Shown here: positions 1-9,496 of the stretch, one piece after another
How positions within the stretch are numbered: the stretch's first letter is position 1
How the letters are laid out: every line of letters starts with the position of its first letter
Origin: Saliphagus infecundisoli
GTDB taxonomy: Archaea; Halobacteriota; Halobacteria; Halobacteriales; Natrialbaceae
Length of the DNA: 64,000 nt
Direction of reading: 5' to 3'
Assembly (NCBI RefSeq): GCF_020177375.1
Contig: NZ_JAIWHV010000006.1
Location: 98,519 to 162,518, forward strand
Notes under the pieces: model-generated
What the model was told of the DNA's origin: nothing
Seen by the model: the letters and a program-made list of their open reading frames with translations, nothing else
Database searches by the model: none
Program-made: the position numbers and the translations under genes

Positions 1-1939
1 TGGCGAGCTTGCTCGCCCGGCCGGGGCCGACGCCGTCGATGGCGGTCAGCCCGACCGCGTCGCCCGCGACCCCGTTCTCGACTCTGGCCTCGAGGCGTCG
101 GGCGCGGTTGGCCGCAAGCGGGGAAGCGAACCGATCGAGGAAGGCCCGAAGTGCCGACAAAAGCCGGGTGGCGTTTCGGCGGATCGCCCAGGCGTCGCTC
201 CTGAGTTCGGCGGGGACCGAGCCGCTCGCGGCACCCGAAAGGACCGCGAGCACCTTCCGGCCGCCGGCGTCGAGGTCGCCGGTGTCGCGGCCGACGAGCA
301 CGGCATTGATCGAATCGCGTTCGGACTGGCGTGCGGAGACGGAATCGAACTCCGCCGCGGCCGCGACCGCCCGGAGGAGGGCCTCCTCGTCGGGCTCTTC
401 CGGCCCGCAGACCGCGTGAAACCGGGCGGCGGTCTCGAGTCTGAGGTAGTACTTCGACGCGAGCACTCCCAGGGGAGTGGCTTCGATCGAGAGGTCATCG
501 CCGGTCTCGACGAACCCCTGCTCGACCAGCCCCTCGAGACAGTCCCGGACCCGTCCCCGGAGATCGGGAAAGCCGTAGGCCTCGGGATCGGACTGGCCCC
601 GGACGTAGTAGAAGGTCGTTTCGAGCCACGCCATCACCTCCTCGAGGTCGGTCAGGGTTCCCATAGCGATCTCGGCGTTCAGATGCGAATCGAGGCTCTC
701 GGCGAGACGGGACTCGATCTCTTTCCCCTCTCGGAGCAGCCGTCGATACTTGTCGGCCTCCTGACTGTCGGCGACGACCCAGCCGTAGCCGACGTCGTCG
801 TAGCCCGGTCGTCCGGCCCGCCCGAGCATCTGGAGGACGTCGAGGGGGCTCATGTCGACCTCGCCCTCGAGCGGATCGTGGTACTTCGTGTCTCTGATCA
901 CCACGCACCGGGCTGGGAGGTTCACGCCCCAGGCGAGCGTCGAGGTCGAAAAGAGGAGTTCGATCTTGCCCTCCTTGAACCACTGCTCGGTCAGATCCCG
1001 GTCGTTCTTCGAGAGACCGGCGTGGTGGAAGGCCACTCCATCCAGCGCCGAGTTCCTGAGGGTCTCGTTCTCGAGGCGTTCGCTCTCGGTATGAAACTCG
1101 TAGTCGCCGCGGGCGCCCATCGGGACGTCGCGTTCGGCGATCTCGTCTCTGGCTTTCTCGGCCGCCCGGACGGTGTCCTGGCGCGAGGCGACGAAGACGA
1201 GCGCCTGGCCGTCCTCCCGGAGGTGGGGTTCGGCCAGGTCGAGCGCCCGATACAGGCGGCGGTACTTGTCGGCGAAGGCGTTCTCGCCGTGGGTGTAGGT
1301 CTTGACGCCGGTCTCTAAATCGACCGGGCGGTAGTCGTCGCCGAACTCGAAGGTACACTCCGGCGGGGCGTCGAGCCAGGCCGCGACGTCGTCGACGTTC
1401 TTCATCGTCGCCGACAGCGCGACGATCCGGGGGCTACAGAGCCGCCGGAGCCGCGAGATGGTGACCTCGAGGACCGACCCGCGGCGGTCGGCGTCGAGCA
1501 GGTGGACCTCGTCGATCACGCAACACGTGACGTCGGTGACGAAGTCGTACCTGCGCGAATCGTGTTTTCGAGTGGCCGAATCGACCTTCTCGGGGGTCAT
1601 CACGAGGATGTCCGCGCGGCGCGCGCGGCGGGGGTTGAGTTCGCGCTCGCCGGTGACGACGTACACCGAGTAGCCAAGGTCCTCGAAACGATCCCACTCG
1701 CCTTCCTTCTCGTTGGTCAGCGCCCGCATCGGGGCGATGAAGAGGGCGGTCCCGCCGTCGTCCAGACATTTACAGATCGCCAGCTCCGCGATCGCCGTTT
1801 TCCCCGAGGCCGTCGGCGCGGAGGCGACGACGTTCCCCTCCTGCTCGAGGATCGCGGGCACCGTCTCCCGTTGCATCCGGTTGAACTCCTCGAAGGCGAA
1901 GGCGTCGGCAAAGTCGGGGAGCACCTCGGCGACTTCCAT
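1..1939 (-). CDS. Ski2-type DEAD/DEAH-box helicase (3' end beyond the window)
   Basis: ATP-dependent nucleic-acid helicase of superfamily 2, Ski2/Hel308 group. In the frame starting with MEVAEVLPDFADAF the Walker A motif APTASGKT lies at residues 41-48, the Walker B box DEVH at 143-146, motif III SATM near residue 177, and motif VI QMLGRAGRPG further on. The visible C-terminal end carries a helix-hairpin-helix-like stretch (AIDGVGPGRASKLA), as in repair-type helicases. About 646 codons are visible and the stop lies outside the window. Codons were read directly from the minus strand. The gene is divergent from a small membrane-protein gene 100 bases away. Whether it acts in DNA repair or RNA metabolism cannot be told from sequence; haloarchaea have several Ski2-like paralogues. 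Confidence 0.9.
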   Translation of the reverse strand, partial: MEVAEVLPDFADAFAFEEFNRMQRETVPAILEQEGNVVASAPTASGKTAIAELAICKCLDDGGTALFIAPMRALTNEKEGEWDRFEDLGYSVYVVTGERELNPRRARRADILVMTPEKVDSATRKHDSRRYDFVTDVTCCVIDEVHLLDADRRGSVLEVTISRLRRLCSPRIVALSATMKNVDDVAAWLDAPPECTFEFGDDYRPVDLETGVKTYTHGENAFADKYRRLYRALDLAEPHLREDGQALVFVASRQDTVRAAEKARDEIAERDVPMGARGDYEFHTESERLENETLRNSALDGVAFHHAGLSKNDRDLTEQWFKEGKIELLFSTSTLAWGVNLPARCVVIRDTKYHDPLEGEVDMSPLDVLQMLGRAGRPGYDDVGYGWVVADSQEADKYRRLLREGKEIESRLAESLDSHLNAEIAMGTLTDLEEVMAWLETTFYYVRGQSDPEAYGFPDLRGRVRDCLEGLVEQGFVETGDDLSIEATPLGVLASKYYLRLETAARFHAVCGPEEPDEEALLRAVAAAAEFDSVSARQSERDSINAVLVGRDTGDLDAGGRKVLAVLSGAASGSVPAELRSDAWAIRRNATRLLSALRAFLDRFASPLAANRARRLEARVENGVAGDAVGLTAIDGVGPGRASKLA

Positions 1940-2039
1940 CGAGCGGAGAGGGGGGTCGGCGAGCCAAAGGGGTTTCTGTCTCCGATCAGGGTCCTCTTTC
2001 GCCCGAACGGATATGTCATTCAGTGGTTATCATCATATC

Positions 2040-2504
2040 ATGAACACGGCACGGATGTTGCTCGTCAACGCGACCGACGAGCGGTTCCGGACGGCGGTCC
2101 TCCTGGGACTCGCTTCGATCCCGTTTACCGTCGGCGCGAACTGGCTGTTGACGCCCGACTCCGTCGAGGCCACCTCCCTGTTGGCCGCGTGCGTGATCTC
2201 GGGGTATCTGTACGGGATCCGGGGAGAATCCCCCGTCCATGCCGGAACGCTCACCGGGCTCGTCGGTGGGGCGCCGATCCTCGTCTGGGGGAGCGCGACG
2301 ACGCTCGTCGAGTGGTGGGGCTATCCTCCCCTGACGGAGGTCGCCGGAAACTCGATCGCCGCAGTCGCCGCAGTCCTCGCGGCCCTGCTGTCCACCCTCA
2401 TCGTAGTGGTTATATTGCTCGTCATCGGCTGGATCGGAGGGAGCATCGGCGGCTGGGCGAGCAAGCGGATCGATCCGCCACGGCGGCTCCGGTCGGGCAG
2501 TTAA
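2040..2504 (+). CDS. DUF5518-type small membrane protein
   Basis: A 154-residue protein with about four hydrophobic segments: residues ~18-36, ~42-58 and ~65-85 (less certain), and a strong one around 105-130 ending in a glycine-rich GWIGGSIGGWASK motif. This pattern and length match the haloarchaeal DUF5518 family of unknown function. The ATG at 2040 follows an AT-rich stretch. A second ATG five codons later (MLLVN) is the other possible start. It is divergent from the helicase and convergent, with a 32-base gap, with the MATE transporter. No function is known. The call rests on family resemblance, not on a motif with a defined role. Confidence 0.75.
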   Translation: MNTARMLLVNATDERFRTAVLLGLASIPFTVGANWLLTPDSVEATSLLAACVISGYLYGIRGESPVHAGTLTGLVGGAPILVWGSATTLVEWWGYPPLTEVAGNSIAAVAAVLAALLSTLIVVVILLVIGWIGGSIGGWASKRIDPPRRLRSGS

Positions 2505-2536
2505 CTCCCCTCCAGTTTCCCGAGGAACCGACGGAC

Positions 2537-4024
2537 TCAGCCCGCCCCGGAGCCGTCGGTCGCCGCCGCGGCGCTCGTTCCTTCGTCGCCGTTCCCGTCG
2601 GTTTCCGCGTCCGGTCTCTCCCCGTCGTCCCCTTCCTCGCCCGAGGCGACCTCCGCGGCTCGTTCGTACATCCCGTCCGCGACCTCGTGGCGGTAGTAGA
2701 GCCCGAGCCCGATCGCCGCGACGATATTCGAGAGCGTCACCGCCCAAAAGACCCCGACGACGCCCGCCCCGAGGACGTAGACGCCGACGGCGGCGATCGG
2801 CAGCCGGGCGGCCCAGTACTGGAGGAGGGTCGCGACCAGGCTCGTCCGGGTCCGGCGGGCGCCGTTGAACCCACCTCTGAGAAGGTAGGTCGCGCCGATC
2901 GCCCAGTAGCCGTAGGCTAAGATCTGGAGGTAGTCGGCGGTGAGCTCGAGTTCCGTGCCGGTCGCGTCGGGGACGAACACGAGCGTCAGCGTCTCGGGGA
3001 CGAACCACTGGACGGCGCCGACGAGGACGAGAGTGCCCGCGGCGAGTGCGACCCCGATCCAGGTGGTCCGGCTCGCCCGATCGGGGCGTTCGGCCCCGAG
3101 GTTCTGGCCGATGACGCTCTGGGCGGCGTGCTGGAGGCCGGTCGCGGGGACGAACGAGACGGTCGCGACCTGGGCGCCGATCGTGTAGGCGGCGACCCCG
3201 GCGGTCCCGCCGGCGACGGTGACGATGGCGATCATCACGACCCGGACCGCCTGGCTCGCGGCCGACTGGGCGGCGTTGGGCCAGCCGATCGAGACGATCT
3301 CGCGGAGGTCCTTCGTGTGGAAGACGAGGACCGAGCGGTCGATCAGGAGGCCGCTGCGCCCGCGGAGGGCCATCCCGATCCCCAGAAGCAAGCCGCCGGT
3401 GTAGCCGATCCCGGTCGCGAGCGCGGCGCCGGCGACGCCGAGTTCGGGAAAGAGCCACCAGCCGAAGATCAGGAACGGGTCGAGGACGGCGTTCGTACCG
3501 ATCGCGAGGACGTTGATGTAGAGGGCGGCCCGGGTGTCACCCCAGCCGACGAAGCCGCTCTCTAAGGTGTCGCTGGCCGAGAATATCGGCATCGCGAGCG
3601 CGTAGACCGTGAGGTAGGTCGCGGCCATCTCGCCGACGCGGGGAGTCGTATCGAAGAGGCCGATGACCTCACCGGCGAAGACCGCGGTGACGAGGCCGAC
3701 GACGAGTCCGAGGACGAATCCCAGTATCGTGCCGTTGACCGCCGCCCGCCGGCCGGCGACGAGGTCGTCGGCACCCACCCGCTGGGAGACGAGGATCTGG
3801 GTGCCGACGAGGGTCCCGATCGCGACGACGCCGAGCAGGGCGACCAGCGGGAAGTTGAGTCCGACCGCGGCGACGGCGTCGGCGCCCAGCCGGCCCAGCC
3901 AGAAGAGATCGATTACCTGCTGGGCCACCTGCACCAGGTTCTGGACGAGCAGCGGTGCCGCGAGGACCAGCAGTGCCCGCGCGAGCGAGCCCTCGACTAT
4001 CTCCTCGCGGGATACGTCCAACAT
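2537..4024 (-). CDS. MATE family efflux transporter
   Basis: Multidrug and toxin extrusion type exporter, expected to use a sodium or proton gradient in the cytoplasmic membrane. The 495-residue protein has about twelve hydrophobic segments in two halves. The N-terminus (EGSLARALLVLAAPLLVQN) and the following QQVIDLFWLGRLGADAVAAV are characteristic of MATE helices 1 and 2. The last ~45 residues are an acidic hydrophilic tail rich in E, D and G, a common haloarchaeal addition. A TATA-like box lies about 40 bases before the start, and the gene is divergent from lipA. Substrate is unknown. Confidence 0.93.
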   Translation of the reverse strand: MLDVSREEIVEGSLARALLVLAAPLLVQNLVQVAQQVIDLFWLGRLGADAVAAVGLNFPLVALLGVVAIGTLVGTQILVSQRVGADDLVAGRRAAVNGTILGFVLGLVVGLVTAVFAGEVIGLFDTTPRVGEMAATYLTVYALAMPIFSASDTLESGFVGWGDTRAALYINVLAIGTNAVLDPFLIFGWWLFPELGVAGAALATGIGYTGGLLLGIGMALRGRSGLLIDRSVLVFHTKDLREIVSIGWPNAAQSAASQAVRVVMIAIVTVAGGTAGVAAYTIGAQVATVSFVPATGLQHAAQSVIGQNLGAERPDRASRTTWIGVALAAGTLVLVGAVQWFVPETLTLVFVPDATGTELELTADYLQILAYGYWAIGATYLLRGGFNGARRTRTSLVATLLQYWAARLPIAAVGVYVLGAGVVGVFWAVTLSNIVAAIGLGLYYRHEVADGMYERAAEVASGEEGDDGERPDAETDGNGDEGTSAAAATDGSGAG

Positions 4025-4060
4025 CTGTTCGGGAAGGTTCCTCAGTATATCCCGCGAATC

Positions 4061-4071
4061 CGCATATATAC
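4061..4071 (-). promoter_or_regulatory. TATA box of the MATE transporter gene
   Basis: The minus strand reads GTATATATGCG here, about 40 bases before the ATG at 4024. With the usual archaeal spacing of about 25 bases this predicts transcription starting near 4040 and a short leader. The 127-base spacer is shared with the divergent lipA gene. Confidence 0.5.
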
Positions 4072-4151
4072 GTTTGGATATTTCCTTTACAAACAGGAGT
4101 CGTGGCGGGTCACGGAGGTGGGTTTTTCACCACCGAGACACCAGTGACGGT

Positions 4152-5093
4152 ATGAGCCGCTCGCGAAAGCCCGGCTGGCTGAAGACGCGACCGCCCTCGG
4201 GCCGGGAGTTCGCCGACATCCGGGAGACGCTTCGCGACCACGACCTCCATACGGTCTGTGAGGAAGCCAACTGTCCGAACTTGGGCGAGTGCTGGAGCGG
4301 GGGCGAGGGAGGAAGCGAGGGCGGCACGGCGACGTTCATGCTGATGGGCGATCGCTGCTCGCGGGGCTGTAACTTCTGTGACGTCGAGACCGGGGGAATG
4401 GAAGCACTCGATCCCGACGAACCCGAAAACGTCGCCGAGGCCGTCGCCGAGATCGGCCTGGACTACGTCGTCCTCACGAGCGTGGACCGCGACGACCTGC
4501 CCGACCAGGGCGCGGGCCACTTCGCCGAGACGATCCGCGAGATCAAAGCGCGCCATCCCGGCATCCTCGTGGAGGTCCTAATCCCCGACTTCCGGGGCGA
4601 GGAGGAGTTGGTCGAAAAGATCGTCGAAGCAGACCCGGACGTGATCGCCCACAACGTCGAGACCGTCTCCCGGCTCCAGACCCCCGTTCGGGACCGGCGA
4701 GCGGGCTACGAGCAGAGCCTCTCGGTACTGGAGTACGTCGATCGCGTCTCCGAGATCTACACCAAGACCTCGATCATGCTCGGCCACGGCGAGTACGACC
4801 ACGAGGTCTATCGCACCCTCGCCGACTGCCGGGAGGCCGGCGTCGACGTCGTCACCCTGGGCCAGTACCTCCGGCCCTCGGAGTCCCATCTCCCCGTGCG
4901 CCGGTACGACCACCCCGGGAAGTACGAGACCTGGCGCCGGGTCGCCGAGGAGGAACTGGGCTTTCTGTACTGTGCCAGCGGCCCCATGGTCCGATCGTCG
5001 TACCGTGCCGGCGAGCTGTTCGTCGAGGCCGTCCTCCGGGAGGGAGAGAGCGTCGAGCGGGCCCGCGAGCGAGCCCACGCGGTCGGAAACTGA
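4152..5093 (+). CDS. lipA: Lipoyl synthase
   Basis: Radical SAM enzyme that inserts two sulfur atoms into octanoyl groups on lipoyl domains, making the lipoyl cofactor of 2-oxoacid dehydrogenases and glycine cleavage. Both cluster motifs are visible: the auxiliary-cluster cysteines C36, C41 and C47 (CEEANCPNLGEC) and the radical-SAM set C69, C73 and C76 (CSRGCNFC). The C-terminal RSSY motif is also present (GPMVRSSYRAG). Length, 313 residues, is normal. The ATG chosen gives the usual N-terminus; an open frame continues upstream but has no family similarity. The PDH complex genes it serves lie 3.3 kb downstream. It ends two bases before the convergent PhoX-type gene. Confidence 0.97.
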   Translation: MSRSRKPGWLKTRPPSGREFADIRETLRDHDLHTVCEEANCPNLGECWSGGEGGSEGGTATFMLMGDRCSRGCNFCDVETGGMEALDPDEPENVAEAVAEIGLDYVVLTSVDRDDLPDQGAGHFAETIREIKARHPGILVEVLIPDFRGEEELVEKIVEADPDVIAHNVETVSRLQTPVRDRRAGYEQSLSVLEYVDRVSEIYTKTSIMLGHGEYDHEVYRTLADCREAGVDVVTLGQYLRPSESHLPVRRYDHPGKYETWRRVAEEELGFLYCASGPMVRSSYRAGELFVEAVLREGESVERARERAHAVGN

Positions 5094-5095
5094 CG

Positions 5096-7294
5096 TTATC
5101 GGAGCGGACGTGCGGGGCTCGTTCTCGATGGCACCGCTGGCCCGACTCCGCGTCTGGCGTCCTGGTCGTCGTTCCCATCGTCTCCGTCGTCAGCCTCGTC
5201 ATCATCGCCGTCCGCCGCTCCGGCGTCGCTTCCGGTCCCGTTACCACGACCCTCCTCGGGCGTGTAGACGTAGAGGCAGTCGTTCGAGTACGACCGCCCG
5301 AGCTGGGCGGCGTCCTCACAACAGAGAACCCGCCCGTCGTCCATCACGTAGACGTTGTCGACGTTAATCAGCGCGTCGTCGGCGACGTCGGCTGGATCGG
5401 TGGCGTCGGGGCCGACGATGACGGGCTCGAGCGTCGAGACGTCGTACTCCTCGTCGAGTCGCCCCCGGTAGACGATACCGCCGTCGACGCGGTCGAGCCG
5501 GATTTCGCCGTCGTCGTCCGCCATCCCCTCGTTGAGCTCCGAGATGCCGAAGTAGACGTAGTCGCCGGGACCGGCGCCGTCGACGCTGTCGACGCCTTCG
5601 GCCTTCCGGAACTCGATCGTCGCGCCGATCTCCTTTGCGGCCGCGCGGGTCTCGAGGAACGGCACTTTCCGGAGCTCGTCGTCGACGCCGTCGTAGCCCT
5701 CGCTCTCGTACTGGCTCGCCCACTCGACGATCTCCTCGTTCGTGACGTAGTTTCGGTTCCCGTTCTCGATCACCTCCCGGTCGGCTTCCTCCATGATCTC
5801 CTCGGTGACCTCGTCGCCCTCGTTCCAGTCGGAGTGGGCCTCGAGGTAGTTGGCCTGGGTGACGTCGTCGTACGTCTCGATCCAGCCGGCGATCTCCGCG
5901 TTCGAGCCGTGGGCCATCGGGATCCATTCGATCTCGAGGGGGACGTCCGCGGGCGACCCGCCCCGTGCAGCGGCCGCGTTGGTCACGAGCGGGGCATAGA
6001 GGGTTCCCGAGAGCGCCATCGGGTCGTCGTAGCAGGTGATCTTCCGGTCGGCGACGAACTTATAGATGCCCTTGTTCACGCCGTCCGAACAGCCATAGAC
6101 CGTCTTCAGGTCCGACTGGACGTCGGGTGCCTCCCAGGAGGCCCGTCCCATCACGTAGTACTTGACCGGCTCCGGGGTGTCGGCCGTTGGCTCGCGGATG
6201 TCGACGTGGTAGCCGTAGTCGTAGGGGTTGGGGTAGACGTCAGCGATCGGGGTTGTGGCGCTCTCGTCGCCGCCCTGATCGACCGGGTCGGCTCCGAGGT
6301 AGTACGCGAGGAACTCGACGCCGGTCAGCGCCCACGAACCCTGGACGCTCCAGGCGTCGTCGCCGTAGTAGCCGTCGACGGCCTCCTGGATCGCACTCGG
6401 GTTCGGCCGGTTCCAGAACTGGGCGGCGCCGGTCAGCCCCTCGCCCGAGCCGGTCTCGACGATCTCGCCGGCGGTCGCCATCGGCGTGACTCGCGGATGG
6501 GCGTAGTTCTCCTCGGAGGAGAGCATCGTGTTCCACGGGCTCAAGTCGCCGTAGCAGTTGATTCGGGTGCCGCCGATCTCGCGGAACGCCTCGGTGTTCG
6601 CGATGTTGATCGCGTGCTCCAGGTCGGCCTCCCACTCGCCGTCCACACAGGAGATCGGGATCCGCGAGACGTTTCCCGGGCTGTTCTCCCAGTTGGTGAA
6701 GAGATAGCCCTCGGTTCCGTCGTCGTCAGTGGCGACGAACTGGTTGCAGTCGGGGTTGTACGCCGCGTCGCCGTACTGGGTCCCCGCGAAGTTCACGGCC
6801 TCGCCGTCGGGCGTCGAGCCGGTCGCCGACGTGATGTTCACGCCGTCGGGCGTCTGGACGACGCCGAGTTCCTCGCTCCCGCCGTTGATCGGATCGTGGC
6901 CGTGTGCGAGATACGTGAATCCGCCGCCACCGCCGCGGACGACCCCCCGTTCCTCGTTGGTCTGCGGGGTCGAGAGCTCGTCGAACTCGTCGCTCTCCCC
7001 GTTCATCGTGAACCGAAAGCCGCTGAAGTAGCCGATCCCGGCCTCGGCGTAGGGACCGGGGTTCTCGCGGCTCGGATGCTGGACGCTGTACAGCGGCGTC
7101 CCGTCCTCGAAGACGAACGGTCCCGTCACTTCGGCGCCGAGCGCCGTCGAGGAGAAGCGTTTGAGCTCGCCCCGCACGTGCGGTGCGTGCGGCGTGTCCC
7201 CGTCTTCCTGGGCGCTCGCCGTGGTTGCCACGCTCGCGCCGAGCGAGGCCGCCACCGACGTCGCCATCAGCTTCCGCCTGGTGAACTCGACCAT
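5096..7294 (-). CDS. PhoX/DUF839-family secreted phosphatase-like protein
   Basis: A 732-residue exported protein of the PhoX/DUF839 type, a family of calcium- and iron-dependent alkaline phosphatases. It begins with a Tat signal (TRRKLMATSVAASLGASVATTASA). Repeated beta-propeller-like stretches, such as FAGTQYGDAAYNPD, FTNWENSPGNVSRIPIS and YNPDCNQFVATDDDGTEGYL, and the segment CYGDLSPWNTMLSSEEN typify the family. The C-terminus ends in an acidic, low-complexity stretch. It probably releases phosphate outside the cell; phoU is in the same window but 28 kb away. A strong TATA box sits at leaderless distance. Enzymatic activity is inferred only from family membership. Confidence 0.88.
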   Translation of the reverse strand: MVEFTRRKLMATSVAASLGASVATTASAQEDGDTPHAPHVRGELKRFSSTALGAEVTGPFVFEDGTPLYSVQHPSRENPGPYAEAGIGYFSGFRFTMNGESDEFDELSTPQTNEERGVVRGGGGGFTYLAHGHDPINGGSEELGVVQTPDGVNITSATGSTPDGEAVNFAGTQYGDAAYNPDCNQFVATDDDGTEGYLFTNWENSPGNVSRIPISCVDGEWEADLEHAINIANTEAFREIGGTRINCYGDLSPWNTMLSSEENYAHPRVTPMATAGEIVETGSGEGLTGAAQFWNRPNPSAIQEAVDGYYGDDAWSVQGSWALTGVEFLAYYLGADPVDQGGDESATTPIADVYPNPYDYGYHVDIREPTADTPEPVKYYVMGRASWEAPDVQSDLKTVYGCSDGVNKGIYKFVADRKITCYDDPMALSGTLYAPLVTNAAAARGGSPADVPLEIEWIPMAHGSNAEIAGWIETYDDVTQANYLEAHSDWNEGDEVTEEIMEEADREVIENGNRNYVTNEEIVEWASQYESEGYDGVDDELRKVPFLETRAAAKEIGATIEFRKAEGVDSVDGAGPGDYVYFGISELNEGMADDDGEIRLDRVDGGIVYRGRLDEEYDVSTLEPVIVGPDATDPADVADDALINVDNVYVMDDGRVLCCEDAAQLGRSYSNDCLYVYTPEEGRGNGTGSDAGAADGDDDEADDGDDGNDDQDARRGVGPAVPSRTSPARPLR

Positions 7295-7312
7295 GCGGTC
7301 GATTCCACCGCA

Positions 7313-7323
7313 TCTATTTTAAA
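7313..7323 (-). promoter_or_regulatory. TATA box of the PhoX-type gene
   Basis: The minus strand reads TTTAAAATAG, centred about 25 bases before the ATG at 7294. That spacing predicts transcription starting at or next to the ATG, a leaderless mRNA as is common in haloarchaea. A second AT-rich element (TTATAAAACG) lies just upstream. Confidence 0.55.
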
Positions 7324-7530
7324 GACGTTTTATAATATCACTCCGTACGAATCCGACCCATCGGTGGGTATCGGGACCGATATATAGCGGTCCGTTCGGG
7401 ACGTACTCCGCGGGGGACTCCCGATAACAGGTCCGAGAACTGCCGGGATCGGTGAACGGAAAACCCGGTCGACGTGACTATCGCCGGTTTCGTCGCCGTA
7501 GCCGTTTCGTGCGCCGGATCCGGCTGCGAG

Positions 7531-7950
7531 TCACTCCATCCCCCGCTCTCTCGCTCCGTTCCGGATCTCCTCGGCGCGTTGGCGGACCCAGGAGACGTAC
7601 CGGTCGACCTGGGCCGTCTTCACGCCGTAGAAGGAAGCGACCCAGTTCTCGTCGGTGAAGGGCTGAGTCAGGAAGTACGCCGCGAGGGTGTCCCGTCCGG
7701 CCTGGATGATCTCCGGCGGGACGCCCCGTTCGCCGGTGCCGGCCTCCTCGAAGCCGTTGACGTCGAAGTAGACGTCCACGTACAGCTCGGCGAGGTCGGG
7801 ATCGTCGAACTCGAGTCCCTCGTGGCCCGGCGCCTCGAACCGGTAGCTGGGGCCGTCCCGGGAACGGGTTTCGACGATGCGGACGTCGAGAACGTACGCC
7901 GCGTGGATCGACTCCTCCTCCATCGTGGCCGGGTCGTCGGTTCGTGACAT
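7531..7950 (-). CDS. Hypothetical haloarchaeal protein
   Basis: Not recognised as a named family. A 139-residue, acidic, soluble protein. The N-terminal half alternates beta-like segments (AAYVLDVRIVETR, YRFEAPGHEGLEF). The C-terminal half is helical (PPEIIQAGRDTLAAYFLTQ, YGVKTAQVDRYVSWVRQRAEEIRN). The second part resembles a small DNA- or protein-binding helical module, but no motif fixes this. I chose the ATG giving MSRTDD. A GTG 15 codons upstream (7995) lies near the start predicted from a TATA-like element at ~8021-8033 and cannot be excluded. It is divergent from the PDH operon. Confidence 0.65.
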   Translation of the reverse strand: MSRTDDPATMEEESIHAAYVLDVRIVETRSRDGPSYRFEAPGHEGLEFDDPDLAELYVDVYFDVNGFEEAGTGERGVPPEIIQAGRDTLAAYFLTQPFTDENWVASFYGVKTAQVDRYVSWVRQRAEEIRNGARERGME

Positions 7951-8322
7951 GGGTAGGGTCGTCGGTCGGGTTCCGCCCGGAAAGCGGGTCGACACACGTC
8001 AACGTCCCCGAACGGGCGCTTAAACGTATATAATTCGGCTATGAGCGCCCTCGAGCCCCCAGTATCCCTATATAGGATCAGGGAGGTTCCGGAGGGTGGT
8101 TCCACCGCTCGCGAACCGGGTCCCGGAATCGGTCGCCAGCATCTCGCGTCGGATGTGGGACGGCCCGAAACGGGACCCGTTCGAGGGATCGGTAGCCTGG
8201 CCGGGACGGTGGACCGTTCGACCCCCGGCCCGTATTCTGCGGATCGGGTACCGACCGGCGGTTTCGGTGGTCGATAGGTCGGTATCCGGCGGTTGCTGGC
8301 AAGAATCGTACCGAGAGCAAGC

Positions 8323-8330
8323 TATTTACG
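8323..8330 (+). promoter_or_regulatory. TATA box of the pdhABC operon
   Basis: TATTTACG lies about 60 bases before the pdhA start. It predicts transcription from about 8352 and a leader of roughly 34 bases carrying the ribosome-binding site at 8373-8378. Confidence 0.45.
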
Positions 8331-8372
8331 AAATGCCTTTAACGCGAGCGATAGAAGATGAAGATATGTGCC

Positions 8373-8378
8373 GGAGGG
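8373..8378 (+). promoter_or_regulatory. Shine-Dalgarno site fixing the pdhA start
   Basis: GGAGGG lies seven bases before the GTG at 8386. It supports that GTG (protein MSTLQSD) over the GTG at 8368, which would start before the site. Confidence 0.6.
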
Positions 8379-8385
8379 CTTCGCC

Positions 8386-9495
8386 GTGAGTACGCTACAG
8401 TCCGATCCCCGAGAGCGCGTACAGGTGTTAGACGAGTCGGGCGAGGTCGTCGAGGGGGCTCGAGTCCCCGACCTCTCCGAGGAGGAGTTCCTCGAGATCT
8501 ACGAGGACATGCGTCTGGCTCGCCGGTTCGACGAGCGGGCCGTGAGCCTCCAGCGCCAGGGCCGGATGGGGACGTACCCGCCGCTGTCGGGCCAGGAGGC
8601 CGCCCAGATCGGGAGTGCCTACGCCCTCGCCGACGACGACTGGATGTTTCCGAGCTACCGGGAACACGGCGCCTCGCTCGTGCGCGGTCTCTCCCTGAAA
8701 CGCACCCTGCTGTACTGGATGGGCCACGAGACGGGCAACTACATTCCCGAGGACGTCAACATCTTCTCGGTGGCGGTACCGATCGCGACCCAGATCCCCC
8801 ACGCGACCGGCGCGGCGTGGGCGTCGAAGCTGAAAGGCGAGGAGAGGGCCTTTCTCTGTTACTTCGGCGACGGCGCCACCAGCGAGGGCGACTTCCACGA
8901 GGGACTGAACTTCGCGGGCGTCTTCGACACCCCCACCGTCTTCTTCTGTAACAACAACCAGTGGGCGATCTCGGTCCCCCGCGAGCGCCAGACCGCGAGC
9001 GCGACGCTCGCCCAGAAGGCAGAAGCCTACGGCTTCGAGGGCGTCCAGGTCGACGGGATGGACCCGCTCGCGGTGTACAACGTCACCCGAGACGCCATCC
9101 GAAAGGCGAAGGATCCCGCCGAGGACGAACTCCGGCCGACGATGATCGAGGCCGTCCAGTACCGCTTTGGCGCCCACACCACCGCCGACGACCCCTCCGC
9201 GTACCGCGACGACGACGAAGTCGAGGAGTGGAAGGCAAAGGACCCGATCCCCCGTCTCGAGACGTTCCTGCGGGACAACGGGATGTTGGACGACGACCGC
9301 GTCGAGACGATCGGGGAGCGCATCGAGGACGAGGTGGCCGACGCGATCGAGGCCGCCGAGGAGGTCGAACGGCCCGAACCCGAGGAGATCTTCGCACACG
9401 TCTACGAGGGGATGCCCAAACGGCTCCAGCGCCAGATGGAGTGGTTCGACTCGATCCGCGAGAAACACGGCGACGACGCGCTTCTGGAGGAGTAA
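8386..9495 (+). CDS. pdhA: 2-oxoacid (pyruvate) dehydrogenase E1 component, alpha subunit
   Basis: Thiamine-diphosphate-binding half of the E1 enzyme that decarboxylates a 2-oxoacid and passes the acyl group to lipoyl-E2. The ThDP motif is clear ([15 protein letters not shown] followed by NNQWAIS), as are the conserved FPSYREHGA and [14 protein letters not shown] segments. Length is 369 residues, normal for the family. The GTG start is supported by an upstream GGAGGG. It heads a tightly linked set with pdhB (one-base gap) and pdhC. Substrate could be pyruvate or a branched-chain 2-oxoacid; the full four-gene set with E3 is usually annotated as the pyruvate dehydrogenase complex in haloarchaea. 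Confidence 0.94.
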   Translation: MSTLQSDPRERVQVLDESGEVVEGARVPDLSEEEFLEIYEDMRLARRFDERAVSLQRQGRMGTYPPLSGQEAAQIGSAYALADDDWMFPSYREHGASLVRGLSLKRTLLYWMGHETGNYIPEDVNIFSVAVPIATQIPHATGAAWASKLKGEERAFLCYFGDGATSEGDFHEGLNFAGVFDTPTVFFCNNNQWAISVPRERQTASATLAQKAEAYGFEGVQVDGMDPLAVYNVTRDAIRKAKDPAEDELRPTMIEAVQYRFGAHTTADDPSAYRDDDEVEEWKAKDPIPRLETFLRDNGMLDDDRVETIGERIEDEVADAIEAAEEVERPEPEEIFAHVYEGMPKRLQRQMEWFDSIREKHGDDALLEE

Positions 9496-9496
9496 G

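Larger units (their letters stand above)
7951..8385. promoter_or_regulatory. Divergent promoter region upstream of pdhA
   Basis: A 435-base gene-free spacer between a minus-strand hypothetical gene and pdhA. Two AT-rich promoter-like spots stand out from the GC-rich background: one around 8021-8033 (TTATATACGTTTAA on the minus strand) and one at 8323-8330 (TATTTACG, plus strand). The middle holds short open frames with no supporting evidence, and no clear operator was found. Confidence 0.45.

Noticed and set aside
5834..7387. Plus-strand open frame of 517 codons antisense to the PhoX-type gene
   Set aside because: No family resemblance and an arginine- and valine-biased composition typical of an antisense frame.
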